NCBI GenBank assembly: GCA_963931925.1
Contig: OZ007581.1
Coordinates: 24,380,543-24,444,542, forward strand
Reading direction: 5' to 3'
Source of the DNA: Onchidella celtica
Lineage: Eukaryota; Mollusca; Gastropoda; Systellommatophora; Onchidiidae
DNA: 64,000 nucleotides
In this document: positions 52,913 through 63,805 of the stretch, in pieces
Numbering within the stretch: the first letter of the stretch is position 1
Layout: each line of letters starts with the position of its first letter
The notes under the pieces: model-generated
The model's input: the letters and a program-made list of their open reading frames with translations, nothing else
Told to the model about the DNA's origin: nothing
The model's database searches: none
Program-made: the position numbers and the translations under genes

Positions 52913-53767
52913 CAGCCCTGACTACCCACACACATGCTGAAACAACCACAACTGATTCTTGTATCCTGTGTCTCTGGAGGCTTGAGAGACATTATAAAAT
53001 CCTCCTGACAAGGATCAACAAAAGTACCAGGGAGTCTCGCTCAGGGAGAGGATGCCCACACCAATTTACATTTTATTCCCCCAATCATCAAATTCCCGGG
53101 GTGGTTCAAATCCTCTGATCCAAACACTAAACAGTCGTGAGCCGTACATTATTAAATTGTTCAGAGAACAGTACACCACTCCATGAGCACATCCTCCTAT
53201 CTCCGTGCGCAGTTTGGTCTGGTATTCAGTCGATTCAATTTAAGGCGTCTTTTGTTGTAAAAACAGTGCCGCCGCCCGAAGGAAAAACAACTGAACTGAA
53301 GCAAGGCCTTTATCTACTTTACTGTCTCCATGAACTTGTTTCCAACACAATTCTTTTATGACAAAACAGATAGACATATCTGTTACCGAAATAGTCGTCT
53401 CTAGTGTGGCAAACCAAGGCAGATGACTGCCCGTGATCAGAGATAATCAAGTAGAAAATTGCTATGCTGTCAGTTACGTCGTTTTTCCTTTGGGTGACAA
53501 TGGTTCCCAGACTCCCCATCCCTCCTTGAGATCCCAACCTCAATTTCTCCACGGCTTTGAACTGCCATCATCTAACTATTTTTCTTTCCTTTTACGTGGA
53601 ATAATGTAGGGAAGAAAATGTGAATTTCAAAATTATCGTGATCGCCCTTACAGTTCAGTATGTTGGTATTTATAATAATGATATGCTCAGTTTACCGAGT
53701 ACAATCTTGCCCAGGTTGGAGTTCCTCCTCTGACTGAAATTCCTCTTCTGGCTAAGATTAAGAAAAT
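52913..53767. other. Spacer, no gene seen
   Basis: No recognisable domain in any frame and no repeat signature beyond short runs. Confidence 0.5.
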
Positions 53768-54055
53768 TGTTCTTACAAGTACGTACGTACTCCATGTGTT
53801 TTGCGCTGACGGTACGTATTTTAAAGCCTGGTGTAATTCCAGAGCTATAGAACTCCTCCTGAAATAGCCTTAACGGCAGCCTTAATTAATTATTCTTTCA
53901 GATTTTCTTTTTGTTTTCCTCCTGTTTTTTGGTTGAAAGGGTAAGTGGCATGGTTACAGATTCGATAAGATTTAGAGCTGAGGATAGGGACGGGGTTAGA
54001 GATAGGTATGTATACGTATGCGCCCTTAGCGCAAAACGCTCAAGGTACAACAGCC
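53768..54055 (-). mobile_element. MITE family M1, copy D
   Basis: Reversed relative to copies A and C. Ends AAGTACGTACGTACTCCATG and, reversed, TTGTACCTTGAGCGTTTTGC. The interior has TTAATTAATTATTCTTTCAG, ATTTTCTTTTTGTTTTCCTC and TTCGATAAGATTTAGAGC. About 290 bp, non-coding. Confidence 0.78.
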
Positions 54056-54368
54056 GGCTAAGAATAAAAATCCTTCCCTTAGATTTTGAACTAGATCTAC
54101 ATCATTACAGAACGAGCCTCTGATTCAGATTTCTAAAAGCTAGCCAGAGACGCAACAACCCCACGCATTCGGAAAACTAGACTGATCCCTTCAAATGGAT
54201 ATCCAAATGCAAATCAGGACGCTCGCTCGCCCACCATTAATAATTCCACATGTTAACGACTGATCAGAACATTGACCCTCCTGCTCTGTAGTTGTTGCAT
54301 GATCTGACCTAATTTGTCCTTACAAATCGCGCCAGATCATACAGTTGACCTTATCTGAATGTCTTGTT

Positions 54369-54823
54369 CAGTCATTCTCAAGGTGCACGATTTTGATTTC
54401 CAGAGGGGCGGAAACAAACCGAGGGGCGACGTGGGGGCGAAGTCGATGAAAGGGGGCGCGATTTGAGGGGGGTGGGGGGATGAAAACAGTCATGAATGGA
54501 GGTTGATTTTGGGGACAGACCAGAGGGCAACCACTAGAGCTAGTTCTACGGCACGCTTAGATGTGTTTTATGAACAGAAAAGGCCCACTTTATTTTAGTG
54601 CATTTTGATTCGTTTTCTGTTTTATAATGAATAATCAACATGCCTACAGTCATTAATGCAGCTTTGGAAAACTTAACATCATAATTTGTGTGCAGTCTGT
54701 CTTCTAGTGAAATATATGTTTTGTTTGGGTAGGGATGGGGGGAGCGGGGGGGAGGGGGGGGGGCGTTGAAAGAAAATTTGGAGCCTAAGGGGGCGACTGC
54801 CTGAAAAAGCTTGAGAACCGCTG
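54369..54823. mobile_element. hAT-type MITE with 8-bp duplication
   Basis: A 455-bp element. Left end CAGTCATTCTCAAGGTGC; reversed right end CAGCGGTTCTCAAGCTTTTT. This is the CAGxGGTTCTCAA terminus typical of Charlie-like hAT elements. The flanks GTCTTGTT (54361-54368) and GTCTAGTT (54824-54831) match at 7 of 8 bases, the size of a hAT target duplication. The interior is G-rich with several G runs and no transposase, so it is non-autonomous. Confidence 0.8.
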
Positions 54824-54869
54824 GTCTAGTTGTTGCTTTTTTTTTTTTGCCGGGTAATTTGAAGATTTA

Positions 54870-55250
54870 CGAACAAATTAACAGCTACCCAGAGGGCAAT
54901 GGAAGAATGCTTCAAATCAGACTACAAGATAAATCCACCACGTCGAAATGCGCAAAACAAACAACGCTATACTAACTGACAGTAAAGCTCATGCTACAAC
55001 AAGAGTGGAATTCGGCTGGACATGTGGGAAGGATGAATGTTAATAAAACGGACAAAACGCTGCACTGAGTGGCAACCAAAGACAGGACGAAAAACAAGAG
55101 GACGACCAGGAAGAAGATGGCAAGATGACATTAAAAACGAGAGGGAGAACAACATGGATATGGAAAACCGTCAGACAGGATTAGAAGGGAATGGACGTCA
55201 CTGTCAGAGGCTACATCCTGCAGTTGATGAACAACGCCTAAAATAACGGT
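54870..55250 (+). pseudogene. LINE ORF2 C-terminal relic
   Basis: A decayed C-terminal segment of a non-LTR retrotransposon. QRAMEECFKSDYKINPPR is followed, after stops and frame changes, by an AGHVGRM block. Then comes the frame at 55037-55246 with EWQPKTGRKTRGRPGRRWQD followed by DI. The '(W)AGHV.RM ... RGRP..RWxDDI' pattern is characteristic of this region in LINE proteins. No RT core remains. It begins about 40 bp after the hAT-type MITE. Confidence 0.65.
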
Positions 55251-55855
55251 GAATTTGAAGATACTCCCAGTGAATGAAAAGCATAATATAAATGGGAAAA
55301 AGTGTGTGTGTGGAGGGGGGGGGGGTCTGTAAAGCATGCATAGGCTTTTTCAGTAACGGTTATGAATGAAATATTTGTTTTTTTAATCTTTTTTTTTTTC
55401 CAATAAAATAAGACGTGTGATTATATCGTTACAAAAACTAAATGTACGCTGTTTCTGACGATACGGACAGACTGACAGAGACAGACAAACGGACGAATGG
55501 ATAGATAGAGAGATATCTGAGTTAGGATCGTCTGACACCCTATCCTAGGCACTGATCACTCACCCAACAAGACATTAGCGCTGACGAGTTACAAAAAATA
55601 TGACTTTGAGTCTTGGTAATATTCAATTTAGAATACACCATGACATTTCTTCTGTCTTTCTAACTATGTGTTCTAATTTGAATTCTACGAGGGCTATAAT
55701 TTTGTCCGCACACGACTAACGGTTTCTTTTGGTCACTATAGAAAGGAAATTGAACCAAAAGCATGACGTACGAAGCCAAATGTTTTTGCGCGTGTTGTTA
55801 AATGCTGTTTTTAACACACATTGTCATGGTCTTTTCCCATCACGAGATAGAGATG
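55251..55855. other. Spacer, no gene seen
   Basis: Contains a G run at about 55314-55325 and T-rich stretches. No gene is seen. Confidence 0.5.
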
Positions 55856-56018
55856 TTGAGTTTTGGGTCTGGCGAGGGTAAGTCGATACGATAACTGTCA
55901 CATTGTGCTAGGAAGAAGCACGACGATAGACAGAATACTTTGTACCAGAAAGAGGACAGAAGAGGACCCTATGGCCCACGAAAAGCGCCCTCCAACTACC
56001 CGCTGGGAAATCAGAGAG
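55856..56018 (+). repeat. Dispersed repeat family R1, copy d
   Basis: TCGATACGATAACTGTCACA, TTGTGCTAGGAAGAAGCACG, ACGATAGACAGAATA and GCGCCCTCCAACTACCCGCT match the family. Confidence 0.75.
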
Positions 56019-56165
56019 TTCAGTTTGAGTTTGGAGAAACCATGCCGACAAGGTAACGGTCACATTGTGCCAGGAAGAAGCAAGACTGTCGATAGACAGA
56101 ATAATTTATAAGGGAATGATAAGACAGAACGAGACCCTACCAGACACGCCCACCAACTATCAGCT
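56019..56165 (+). repeat. Dispersed repeat family R1, copy e (tandem with copy d)
   Basis: CAGTTTGAGTTTGGAGAAAC, GGTAACGGTCACATTGTGCC, AGGAAGAAGCAAGAC, GACAGAATAATTTATAAGG and CACGCCCACCAACTATCAGC. Directly follows copy d in the same orientation, so this locus is a tandem pair. Confidence 0.75.
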
Positions 56166-57052
56166 CGACAGGGATGTGGATTTAAAGCAAAAAAATATAT
56201 ATCCTGAAGCCCGACCCCATGCGCCAAGCATCGCCCCCCCCCCCCCAACCGCCAAACAAGACAACAGCACAGCTATTACATGAATTATTAACTATACTAG
56301 CCAGAAAGTCTCTCTAGTGCGATATCAGTGGTCAGTTTGTTTCGAATATTTCGCCACAGCTTGCTAGGGACGGCCATACACGTTATGGGTGGTATGCTTA
56401 CAGCTGTTGTCACGGCAACGAATCGGGCCTTTAATGGTGTAATTTGAAAGCTTCTTATTCCGTGCGTGTCAATCTCTGTGACTATAATAATCTTTCTTGC
56501 GCAAGAGTTAATGGTTGGCAATGCTGGAGGTGAGAAGACGGTGGAGGACTTTTAAATGTGAGGAGGAGATTGGTGACCAGACGGGAACTGACATATTATG
56601 GGAGGAAAGAGAAAGAGTGGTCTGACTGAAGGAACTGCTGGATATAAAAGGGAGAATTGATGGAAGATATGGCGGCTCTCAAGTGACAAGAGGAAGGCGG
56701 GGGCAAAATATGACAAAAAGAAAAGGGTGTATGTTGCAAAGCCTTGCGTACGAAATAATTCAGAAACGATACAATAACGAAAAGGAAAAGGAAAGACAAA
56801 TCAAGCTTTCAGTCTATATACCTTCTTCGGCAGAGAGAAAAGGGAAAAAAGATGTCTAGACAGAGGGAATGACAGAGGGGAAGGGAAGAGAAAGAGTGAG
56901 ACCGGAAAACGGAAAGAGAGAGGGTGGAGATAGGAGGACAAGTTAGTGGCGTCTCTGAAGTAGGAGAAAGGTAGGCGGCTGAGTGTCTACAAAGGGGTAA
57001 ACAGAGAGACAGAGAGAGAGAGGGAGAGACAGACACAGAGAGAGAGAGAGAG

Positions 57053-57105
<53 letters not shown>

Positions 57106-57600
57106 GACGGAAAGAGGAAGATGGGGAAAGGGGGAGTGAAAGAGAATGAGGACAACGGAACGAACTGGGAAAAAGGAAGAAGTTTATGGTTTTATTTTAA
57201 CCCTTCCCCCATCCCTCAGACATTTCAGCCATTAATTTTTTCACCAACTAAGAAAATTTGATCCAAGTGCTACCTTCTAGTTCTAGTGGGTTATCCATGG
57301 AAAACCGAACGGCTTCTTCTTGACGAGAATACCGTACCGGCTTTCAACTATCGCCATAAGATTCTGGGAAATCAATACAGATTATATTTAGCTAGCAGCT
57401 GCAGCCAAATGAGGTGGTCGCTTTTAAGGTATACTGTTTTCGTGGTAGGCTATGTTTTTCCGGTGGTGTTTTACTAATCTTGTTTTCTTGTTCTGGATGT
57501 TGTTGTGGTTGTTTAATTTGAGTTCTTGATATACATGTGGTTGTTTTGTTTTGTTCTTGGTATTGTTACACTTTGCTATTGTTCTTGATGTTATTCCTTT
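56166..57600. other. Spacer with GA microsatellite
   Basis: No gene is seen. Purine-rich at about 56820-57145, with pure (AG)n at about 57061-57090. A C run lies at about 56235-56246. Confidence 0.55.
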
Positions 57601-57639
57601 TAGTTTTCTTGATGCTGTCGATGTACTTTTGTTGTTAAT

Positions 57640-57975
57640 ATCGCTGATGTTGTTACTGATGTTGTTGTTTTGTTGTTGACATCGCTGATGTTGTTACTGA
57701 TGTTGTTGTTTTGTTGTTGATATCGCTGATGTTGTTACTGAGGTTGTTGTCGTTGTTTTGATGTTGATATTGCTGATGTTGTTACTAATGTTGTTGTCGT
57801 TGTTTTGATGTTGATATTGCTGATATTGTTACTAATGTTGTTGCTGTTGTTTTGATGTTGATATTGCTGATGTTGTTACTAATGTTGTTGTCGTTGTTTT
57901 GATGTTGATATTGCTGATGTTGTTACTAATGTTGTTGTCGTTGTTTTGTTGTTGACAGTGCTGATGTTGTTACTG
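57640..57975 (+). repeat. GTT-rich minisatellite, 47-bp unit
   Basis: GCTGATGTTGTTACTAATGT-type units begin at 57772, 57819, 57866, 57913 and 57960, exactly 47 bp apart. Shorter, variant units (about 39-47 bp) begin near 57644, 57683 and 57725. Related GTT-rich sequence continues to about 58140. Confidence 0.9.
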
Positions 57976-58557
57976 AGGTTGTTTTGTTTTTACACTGCTA
58001 CTGATGATGTTGTTGCTGTTATTCTTGTTGTTGTTGCTGTTCTTGATGATGTCACTGAAGTTGTTGTTTTTGTTGTTACTGATGTACTGATGCTTCTACT
58101 GTTGTTGTTACAGGTGTTGTTATTGGTATTGTTGTTCCCTTCTTTGATGTTGTACTTATTACCGATATGATATTGTCGATGTTGACGTTGCTACCCGTGC
58201 GACCTCTGCAGCTTACGGAGTTCTGGGAAACCGGACTCACCCAAACTGTATTTACTTCTGCTGATAATCTATAGACAAACACCCTGGGGCCTGTTATACG
58301 GGAAGTTCTCTTCCCCCCCCCCACCCCCCTCCCCCGGGGGGAAGTCCGTGACAAATGACAAAACATCTTGTTACAGATCTGGGGATTCTGCGCTTAAGCC
58401 TGGCCGGAGACAAAAATTAACCTAAGTCTGAGGCCGCGATTTCAAAACAATACTTGACAGCACAATTCAGGCCGGAACAAATAAGAGGAAGAAGAAATCC
58501 GCCAATTTGATTTGTCAACTTAAAATAAAAAAGTTCTATCTCAACATTTTGGCTGAA

Positions 58558-58755
58558 GGTCTACTGGCCTTCTCTACTGTGTGCCAAAGTATCAAGCCGA
58601 TTCCGTGTGTAACTTGTAAGTATTACTAAAAAGAAAAACAAAAGTCGTAACACTAAAACTTTGGGCACATGAAGCGTCAATCACCAATTTTTCAAAAGTT
58701 CATGGAAGAGAATTCGAGCCTTATCATCCTAAGACAACAGAATGTTGAAAGTTTA
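58558..58755 (+). repeat. Dispersed repeat family R3, copy 3
   Basis: Matches the family at CTACTGGCCTTCTCTACTGT, GTGCCAAAGTATCAAGCCGA, TGTAACTTGTAAGTATTACT, TTTTTCAAAAGTTCATGGAA and CTTATCATCCTAAGACAACA. Confidence 0.65.
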
Positions 58756-60224
58756 ACCCTCTCTGGCCTAACGTTCCAAAACCCAGCGTTTTCCTGCATC
58801 TCCTTGAGACCGTCTTTTCATGGCTTTCCCAGGGCTAAAAATGTTCAATTCCAGGGCAAATTAAATGCAAGAAAATAAGAGAAACTTTATTTCTTTCTTT
58901 ACTTACTTTTGTTCAGATTTGATTTCACTCTTTTAATGACTTTTTTGTTCTTCTTGTTGTTTTAACCCCAGGTAAAATCCAGGGCTATTCCGCGGTTAAT
59001 CCACAATTTCCAGGGCTTTCCAGGGTCACTGGAATTCAAGGCTGTCGGGGAACCCTGCACATATATATATTTAAAACAGGTCTTATTGATGTCCAATCTT
59101 CTTCATTTTGGAACACTTTATTTAAATCAGCGATAAATTTTGCATTTTTTAAACAAAATTTTTTTAATTTTTTTGGGGCTTTTTTTTTTTGTTCGCTGTT
59201 TTTCCATTCTGCTTGTGTACCCTCGAGGGCGTTGGAGGAAGAAATTGTTTTCGGTCTGCAGCCAGCTGAGAAATCTGTCTACTTTTCAGGAGCAGCAACA
59301 GACTGTCTCAATTCAGCACAACGTCACGTTAAAGTGCATGTTTGAAACTTTGCTATTCGATTATTTTTTTGGCTTGGAAGTCTATAACCAAGATCATTCG
59401 ATACAGCTTAGAATGTAGATGAATATTACATTTTATTGAATATACATGAAAATCAATTTTTTTTTAATTTTTGAGTTACTGCACCAATGGAGGACGGTGA
59501 TCAGACATCTGCGTTTGATTCGAACCTTGCGCAATGAGCAAACAGTTGACATTCTGCGAAGACGTGTGAACTACTTATATACCAACAGAATCTGCAATTT
59601 TCGGCCAAGTCGAAGCCAAACATAAATTACCAATTCAGATTTGGTCTACAATAATTAACTTCCATAGCGGGCACAAAATTCCCCAGTGGGAGAGATCTAA
59701 TTCCGCGTCACTGATGGCTCAAATTGTTCACAGGCGAGTTCAGAGCTATGGATTGGACAAAGACAGTAATAGTCGTTCTCACAGACCCCAAGTAACATTC
59801 CTCCCCTTGCGACCCCAGATTACCTCAAATGCCCCCCCCCCCCCCAAATAAGAAAGCAATTTTCAATTATCATTTAACAATTTTTTCGTCATTATACTTT
59901 TACAGTGGTAATTACTGAAACGACATACTATAAAACTAAATATCTCTAGTAATTACAATCAAAGGGAAAAACAAATGATTGGTTTCATTCGATCATACTA
60001 GATAAAACTTCTGCTTGATTTAATGTCAAGATAATGTTGGTGGGAATACCAAAAGAGCTTCATCTAGTATTTGTTGGCATTTCATTTTTTGAGATGTACA
60101 CACGGTGTACAGAGCACACTTTTTCACCAGTTTGGAGTTCCATCTCTGAAACTCTTCCCCCAATCCCCCTTCCCTCCCCCGGCTCAAATTTCTCCTCTTT
60201 GATTTGAAATTCCGTCCCCAGTGC
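58756..60224. other. Spacer, possible hAT debris
   Basis: 'Ccagggct' recurs at about 58827-59030 and CTGTCGGGGAACCCTGCAC at about 59042-59060 looks like a reversed hAT-type end (CAGGGTTCCCCGACAG). No matching left end was found. No coding domain is seen in the open frame 59140-59418. Confidence 0.4.
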
Positions 60225-60408
60225 CTCGACTTCCCGACGCGCATGGGATCTCGCTTTCTACTCACCGTCACACGACCCTTCCTTCCCCGTGTCCTAACAC
60301 CCTGTTATTGTTCTATCTACGGTCTTGCCTCTTCCTTGCACAATATGGCCGTTATCGTATCGACGTGCTTTCTCCACACTCAAATCAAAAGTCGTTCCCT
60401 GACCAATG
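60225..60408 (-). repeat. Dispersed repeat family R1, copy f (reversed)
   Basis: The reverse complement reads GAGTGTGGAGAAAGCACGTC, GATACGATAACGGCCATATT, GTGCAAGGAAGAGGCAAGAC and CGTAGATAGAACAATAACAG. It is the only reversed member seen. Confidence 0.7.
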
Positions 60409-61607
60409 ATATATTATATTAGATCAATATATTATATCGTAGAGTGCATGGCCCTATTTCCCCCCGAGAGACCTGTCAAAATGCCCATAATATATATTAA
60501 TAAATCAATATTTTCACATGTTTCAATTTGACACTGCCGGGTAATCAGTCCTGACGCTCGTTGGCATTCTCCGGTCTCAGGGCGCCTTTCCATGATCCGT
60601 ATTACGGACCGAAACTGCACGTACAGAAGACCTGCGTAGGTTTAAAACACACAATCCATCGTACTATTTCAATATGAGCATTTCCAAAAAAAAAAAAAAA
60701 AAACGCCATGGTTATGAAAAGTACGCATGATGTCTGCTAGAAGCAAGCGCGGCAAGAAAATAATGCGTACGTCAAAAATATGCTTCGTGGAAAGCAGCTT
60801 TCAGTATGTCATTACAATACATGCACACTCACGCACACAAACATGTGCACACATATATGTGCGCGCACACACTGTTTCTCTACTTCCCTCTTTCCCTAAA
60901 AAGATAACAGTAAAAATAACATCACGATCAATTCAAAATATTATTGAAAAAGACGCAATTTCAAAGCAAGAATCAATGTCTGCAACATTCTTCGTATTCA
61001 ATGTTATATATTTTTTTATTTTTTTTTGAGCGACTATGGTTGTATATCATACAGCCAAATTAGAATTTCTTTGCAGAGCGACTTTTTTCGGACCGGTTTA
61101 AAAATAGAAGCTCGGCAAACGTGTATAATAATTATAAAGTCTCTGAGACAAAGAACGAAATTTCCTGTCATGCTTTTTATTTCTACTCGAAGAAAATGCA
61201 GCTCAAAATGTCGGAAACACTCAGTTATGGCTCAAAATCAACGAACGTATTAAAAATATAGCAGACTTCGAGACATTTCAAAATATACCCACGAATACCT
61301 TTACGTTATTCTAATGTGTAATATGATAATTATTTTGTACAATTTAAGGTTCGGCAATTAAAAAGCCCTTCGTGATTACACAGGAGACATTACTTCCTGT
61401 ATAATATGATTCTCTGTATTCCAGAAATATTTTTTCTTCGGAGCGACTCAGCGCTGTGGCCTTTTTTCACACAGTTTTAAGATAAGAGTTAAGTTTCTGA
61501 CTTGGCCACCCACAAGAACTTATTCCGCAGCCACGTGGGACAACGAGTTCAACAACAATCTGCCACAAAATAGTCACACACAAACCAACAACTAATGTGA
61601 ATACTCT
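60409..61607. other. AT-rich spacer, no gene seen
   Basis: Contains an A run near 60686-60703 and CACA-rich sequence at about 60822-60871. No domain is recognisable. Confidence 0.5.
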
Positions 61608-62225
61608 GGTTACATGACTCAATTAGTCAATATCGATTTTACTGCTGTTTTCAGTAGTCACCCCCGCCCCCCCCCCCTTTTTAATTTTCTGTTTTCCTGC
61701 ACTCAGTAATTTAGTTTTGTCGTCCACCTCACACACTGGCGTATCAATGCTTTCGGCGGTTTTGAGTTATGACCACCATGTCACAGTGTTCGGTGTGAGA
61801 TCTACGTTCTCACTATGTGACGTATCGATATCTATAACAGTTCTAAAATTGAGTGGATTGGAATCAGAAGAGGTCTAAGAGGTCTAAATTCTAACCCCCT
61901 CTTATCTATTGTCTCTAATTCTAACCACTTTTATGAGAAGCAGAAAACGTTTTAGTCACATGCTTAATTGTCTGTCCAGAAAAAATCCCACATTTACCAA
62001 CATTTTGAAATGACCTCCTGCAAAAAGGAGAAAATCTCTGATATACCGTACCAGCACGTGCGTGAGACGACATAAACAACTCCTGTGAAAAAAATTATAG
62101 TGGTTACATAAGCCAAATAGCCAATATCGATTTCACGGCTGTTTTTTCGTTGCTTTTTTACCAACAAGACCTTCGCTTTCCTCCATTTTTTTTTTTTTTT
62201 TCTGAACCCAGTAATTTTGTATTCT
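61608..62225 (+). repeat. Direct repeat of about 120 bp, two diverged copies
   Basis: About 61608-61725 and about 62098-62225 share TGGTTACATgAcTCAAtTAG, TCAATATCGATTTtAC, GGCTGTTTT-like and CTCAGTAATTTtgT blocks, separated by about 370 bp. Non-coding. Confidence 0.6.
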
Positions 62226-62768
62226 TCCCCACCCCCTCAAGACAACTTGAAATTTCGCTACCACCATTTCCTGTCTGGCCATGCCCAGCGAACACTGGCG
62301 AGAGCAATAACTTGAGTGGCCCGGTAACACGCGGACTCGGCCGCAATAACACCATCCAATGAAAAACAACAATAACAAAAACAAGGCTGGACGTGGCCAA
62401 CAGGCCGTATAAGTTGCATAAGAGAACTATTGACCTGTGAGGAAGCCCGGCCCCTGTACGCCCGCGGGTTCGCTGGTCATCAATAACAGTGGTCACCTTG
62501 CCCTCTCCTGTCCAGAGGTGAAAACCCCAAAACAACGTTAATAGGGTCAAAATGGCAAGTGCCAAGTTGAGGGCGGGGGAGGAGGAAGAGGTCAATATCG
62601 CACCGAGTGAAGGCTGGTTTGCCTTGCCTCGGTCTTGTGGTTTATGGTGTACAACGGGACCTCACATACTAGTAACACTGGAACCAGTCAGTGCTGTTGG
62701 TCTTCCTAGATGACATAAAGGAAGACAACACCGACACCAAGCACACTCGAGTCAGAACGCCGCTAGCC
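62226..62768. other. Spacer, no gene seen
   Basis: Somewhat more GC-balanced than its surroundings. The minus-strand frame at 62158-62595 has Leu/Val-rich runs that could be mistaken for membrane segments, but it shows no family signature and I leave it uncalled. Confidence 0.4.
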
Positions 62769-62956
62769 TTAAGCTGGGTTTTTACGTGTACAGAAAACGG
62801 AAACGGCAAACACCCATCAGGTAGTAACGAGTAAAAAGAACGAGTGTTTCCTTGTGTACGGAAACGGCGTTTCCAAACGCATGAAAACGTTCTTTGTATT
62901 TCACTATTTCTCAGGTTTTTGACGTTTCCCTTACCATTTCAGTTCGCAGCTAGCCT
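62769..62956. mobile_element. MITE family M2, copy 2
   Basis: Begins TTAAGCTGGGTTTTTACGTG. Its inner blocks (GAAAACGGAAACGGCAAAC, GTGTACGGAAACGGCGTTTC, GCATGAAAACGTTCTTTG, TATTTCACTATTTCTCAGG) match 5498-5688, and the palindromic plan is the same. The right terminus is degraded (GTTCGCAGCTAGCCTTA). Confidence 0.62.
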
Positions 62957-63454
62957 TAGTGCTAAATATATAAATATTTACATATGAAAATCACATTAGC
63001 TTGGCTTAATAAACACAGGGAACAAACCTTGTGCATTTTTCTTAAATGTGAGAACATGAACATGTAGACTGAAGCTGGGGATTTTCAACAAGATTGCTTT
63101 TCGCCCGTTAACTCTAAGATTTACGCCCATCCATAAATCCCCGACTAGTAAGGGCGAAGCGGTATAATAATATCCATCATTATCTATTGTTTTCGCCTCT
63201 CCCTCTCCCTCCCTAGACAGCAGCAAGGAGTTAACAGATAAGAATGCTTTCCGCAAACTTGCAACTAGACGGCGCCAACTGATAAATATTGATAAAAAAT
63301 TATTTTTTAAAATCGATTGTCCCCCCCCCCCCCCTCTCTCTCTCTCTCACTTCCGGCGCCTATTCCCAGAACCCCCGGGGATTCTTCGAGGTGAGTTTTT
63401 AAATTTCACGATGCAACAGTCCAATGACACCAAATTGTGTACTTTTCACGCACT
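62957..63454. other. Spacer, no gene seen
   Basis: Contains a C run followed by CT repeats at about 63321-63349. No gene is seen. Confidence 0.5.
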
Positions 63455-63805
63455 GGAGATGAGAGGTTAAAATTGCTAAAATTAGTCGAGCATGCTTAGA
63501 TGTAAAAAGCGGGTCTACTATAATTAGAACAAGGACACTGTACATACAGTTTGAAAATAATTATTATAGTCTCAAAAACTTTCAGATGAGACAGAACGAT
63601 AGTTTGTATGGTGCATCCAAAGCAGTGACGACGCATCTCTCATGCACCTTGCATGGACTATTGACGAGAGGTTAAATTATGCGCAAATGCGTAGCTGTAA
63701 AAATGTGGGTCTACCAACTAATACAAGGACACTGTACATCAAATTAGATATAATATACAGTATATTGTCACGACAGAACAGAAACTTGTATGGTGCATCG
63801 AAAAT
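63455..63805 (+). repeat. Direct repeat of about 160 bp, two diverged copies
   Basis: About 63455-63620 and about 63655-63805 share in order GAtGAGAGGTTAAA-like, GCtTAGATGTAAAAA-like, GGGTCTAC, ACAAGGACACTGTACAT and TTGTATGGTGCATCcAAA. A tandem duplication or two adjacent members of a dispersed family. Non-coding. Confidence 0.7.

Noticed and set aside
62158..62595. 145-codon minus-strand frame with hydrophobic runs, possible membrane protein
   Set aside because: The end is a poly-Lys run from a T tract, and no family resemblance or conserved start context is seen.
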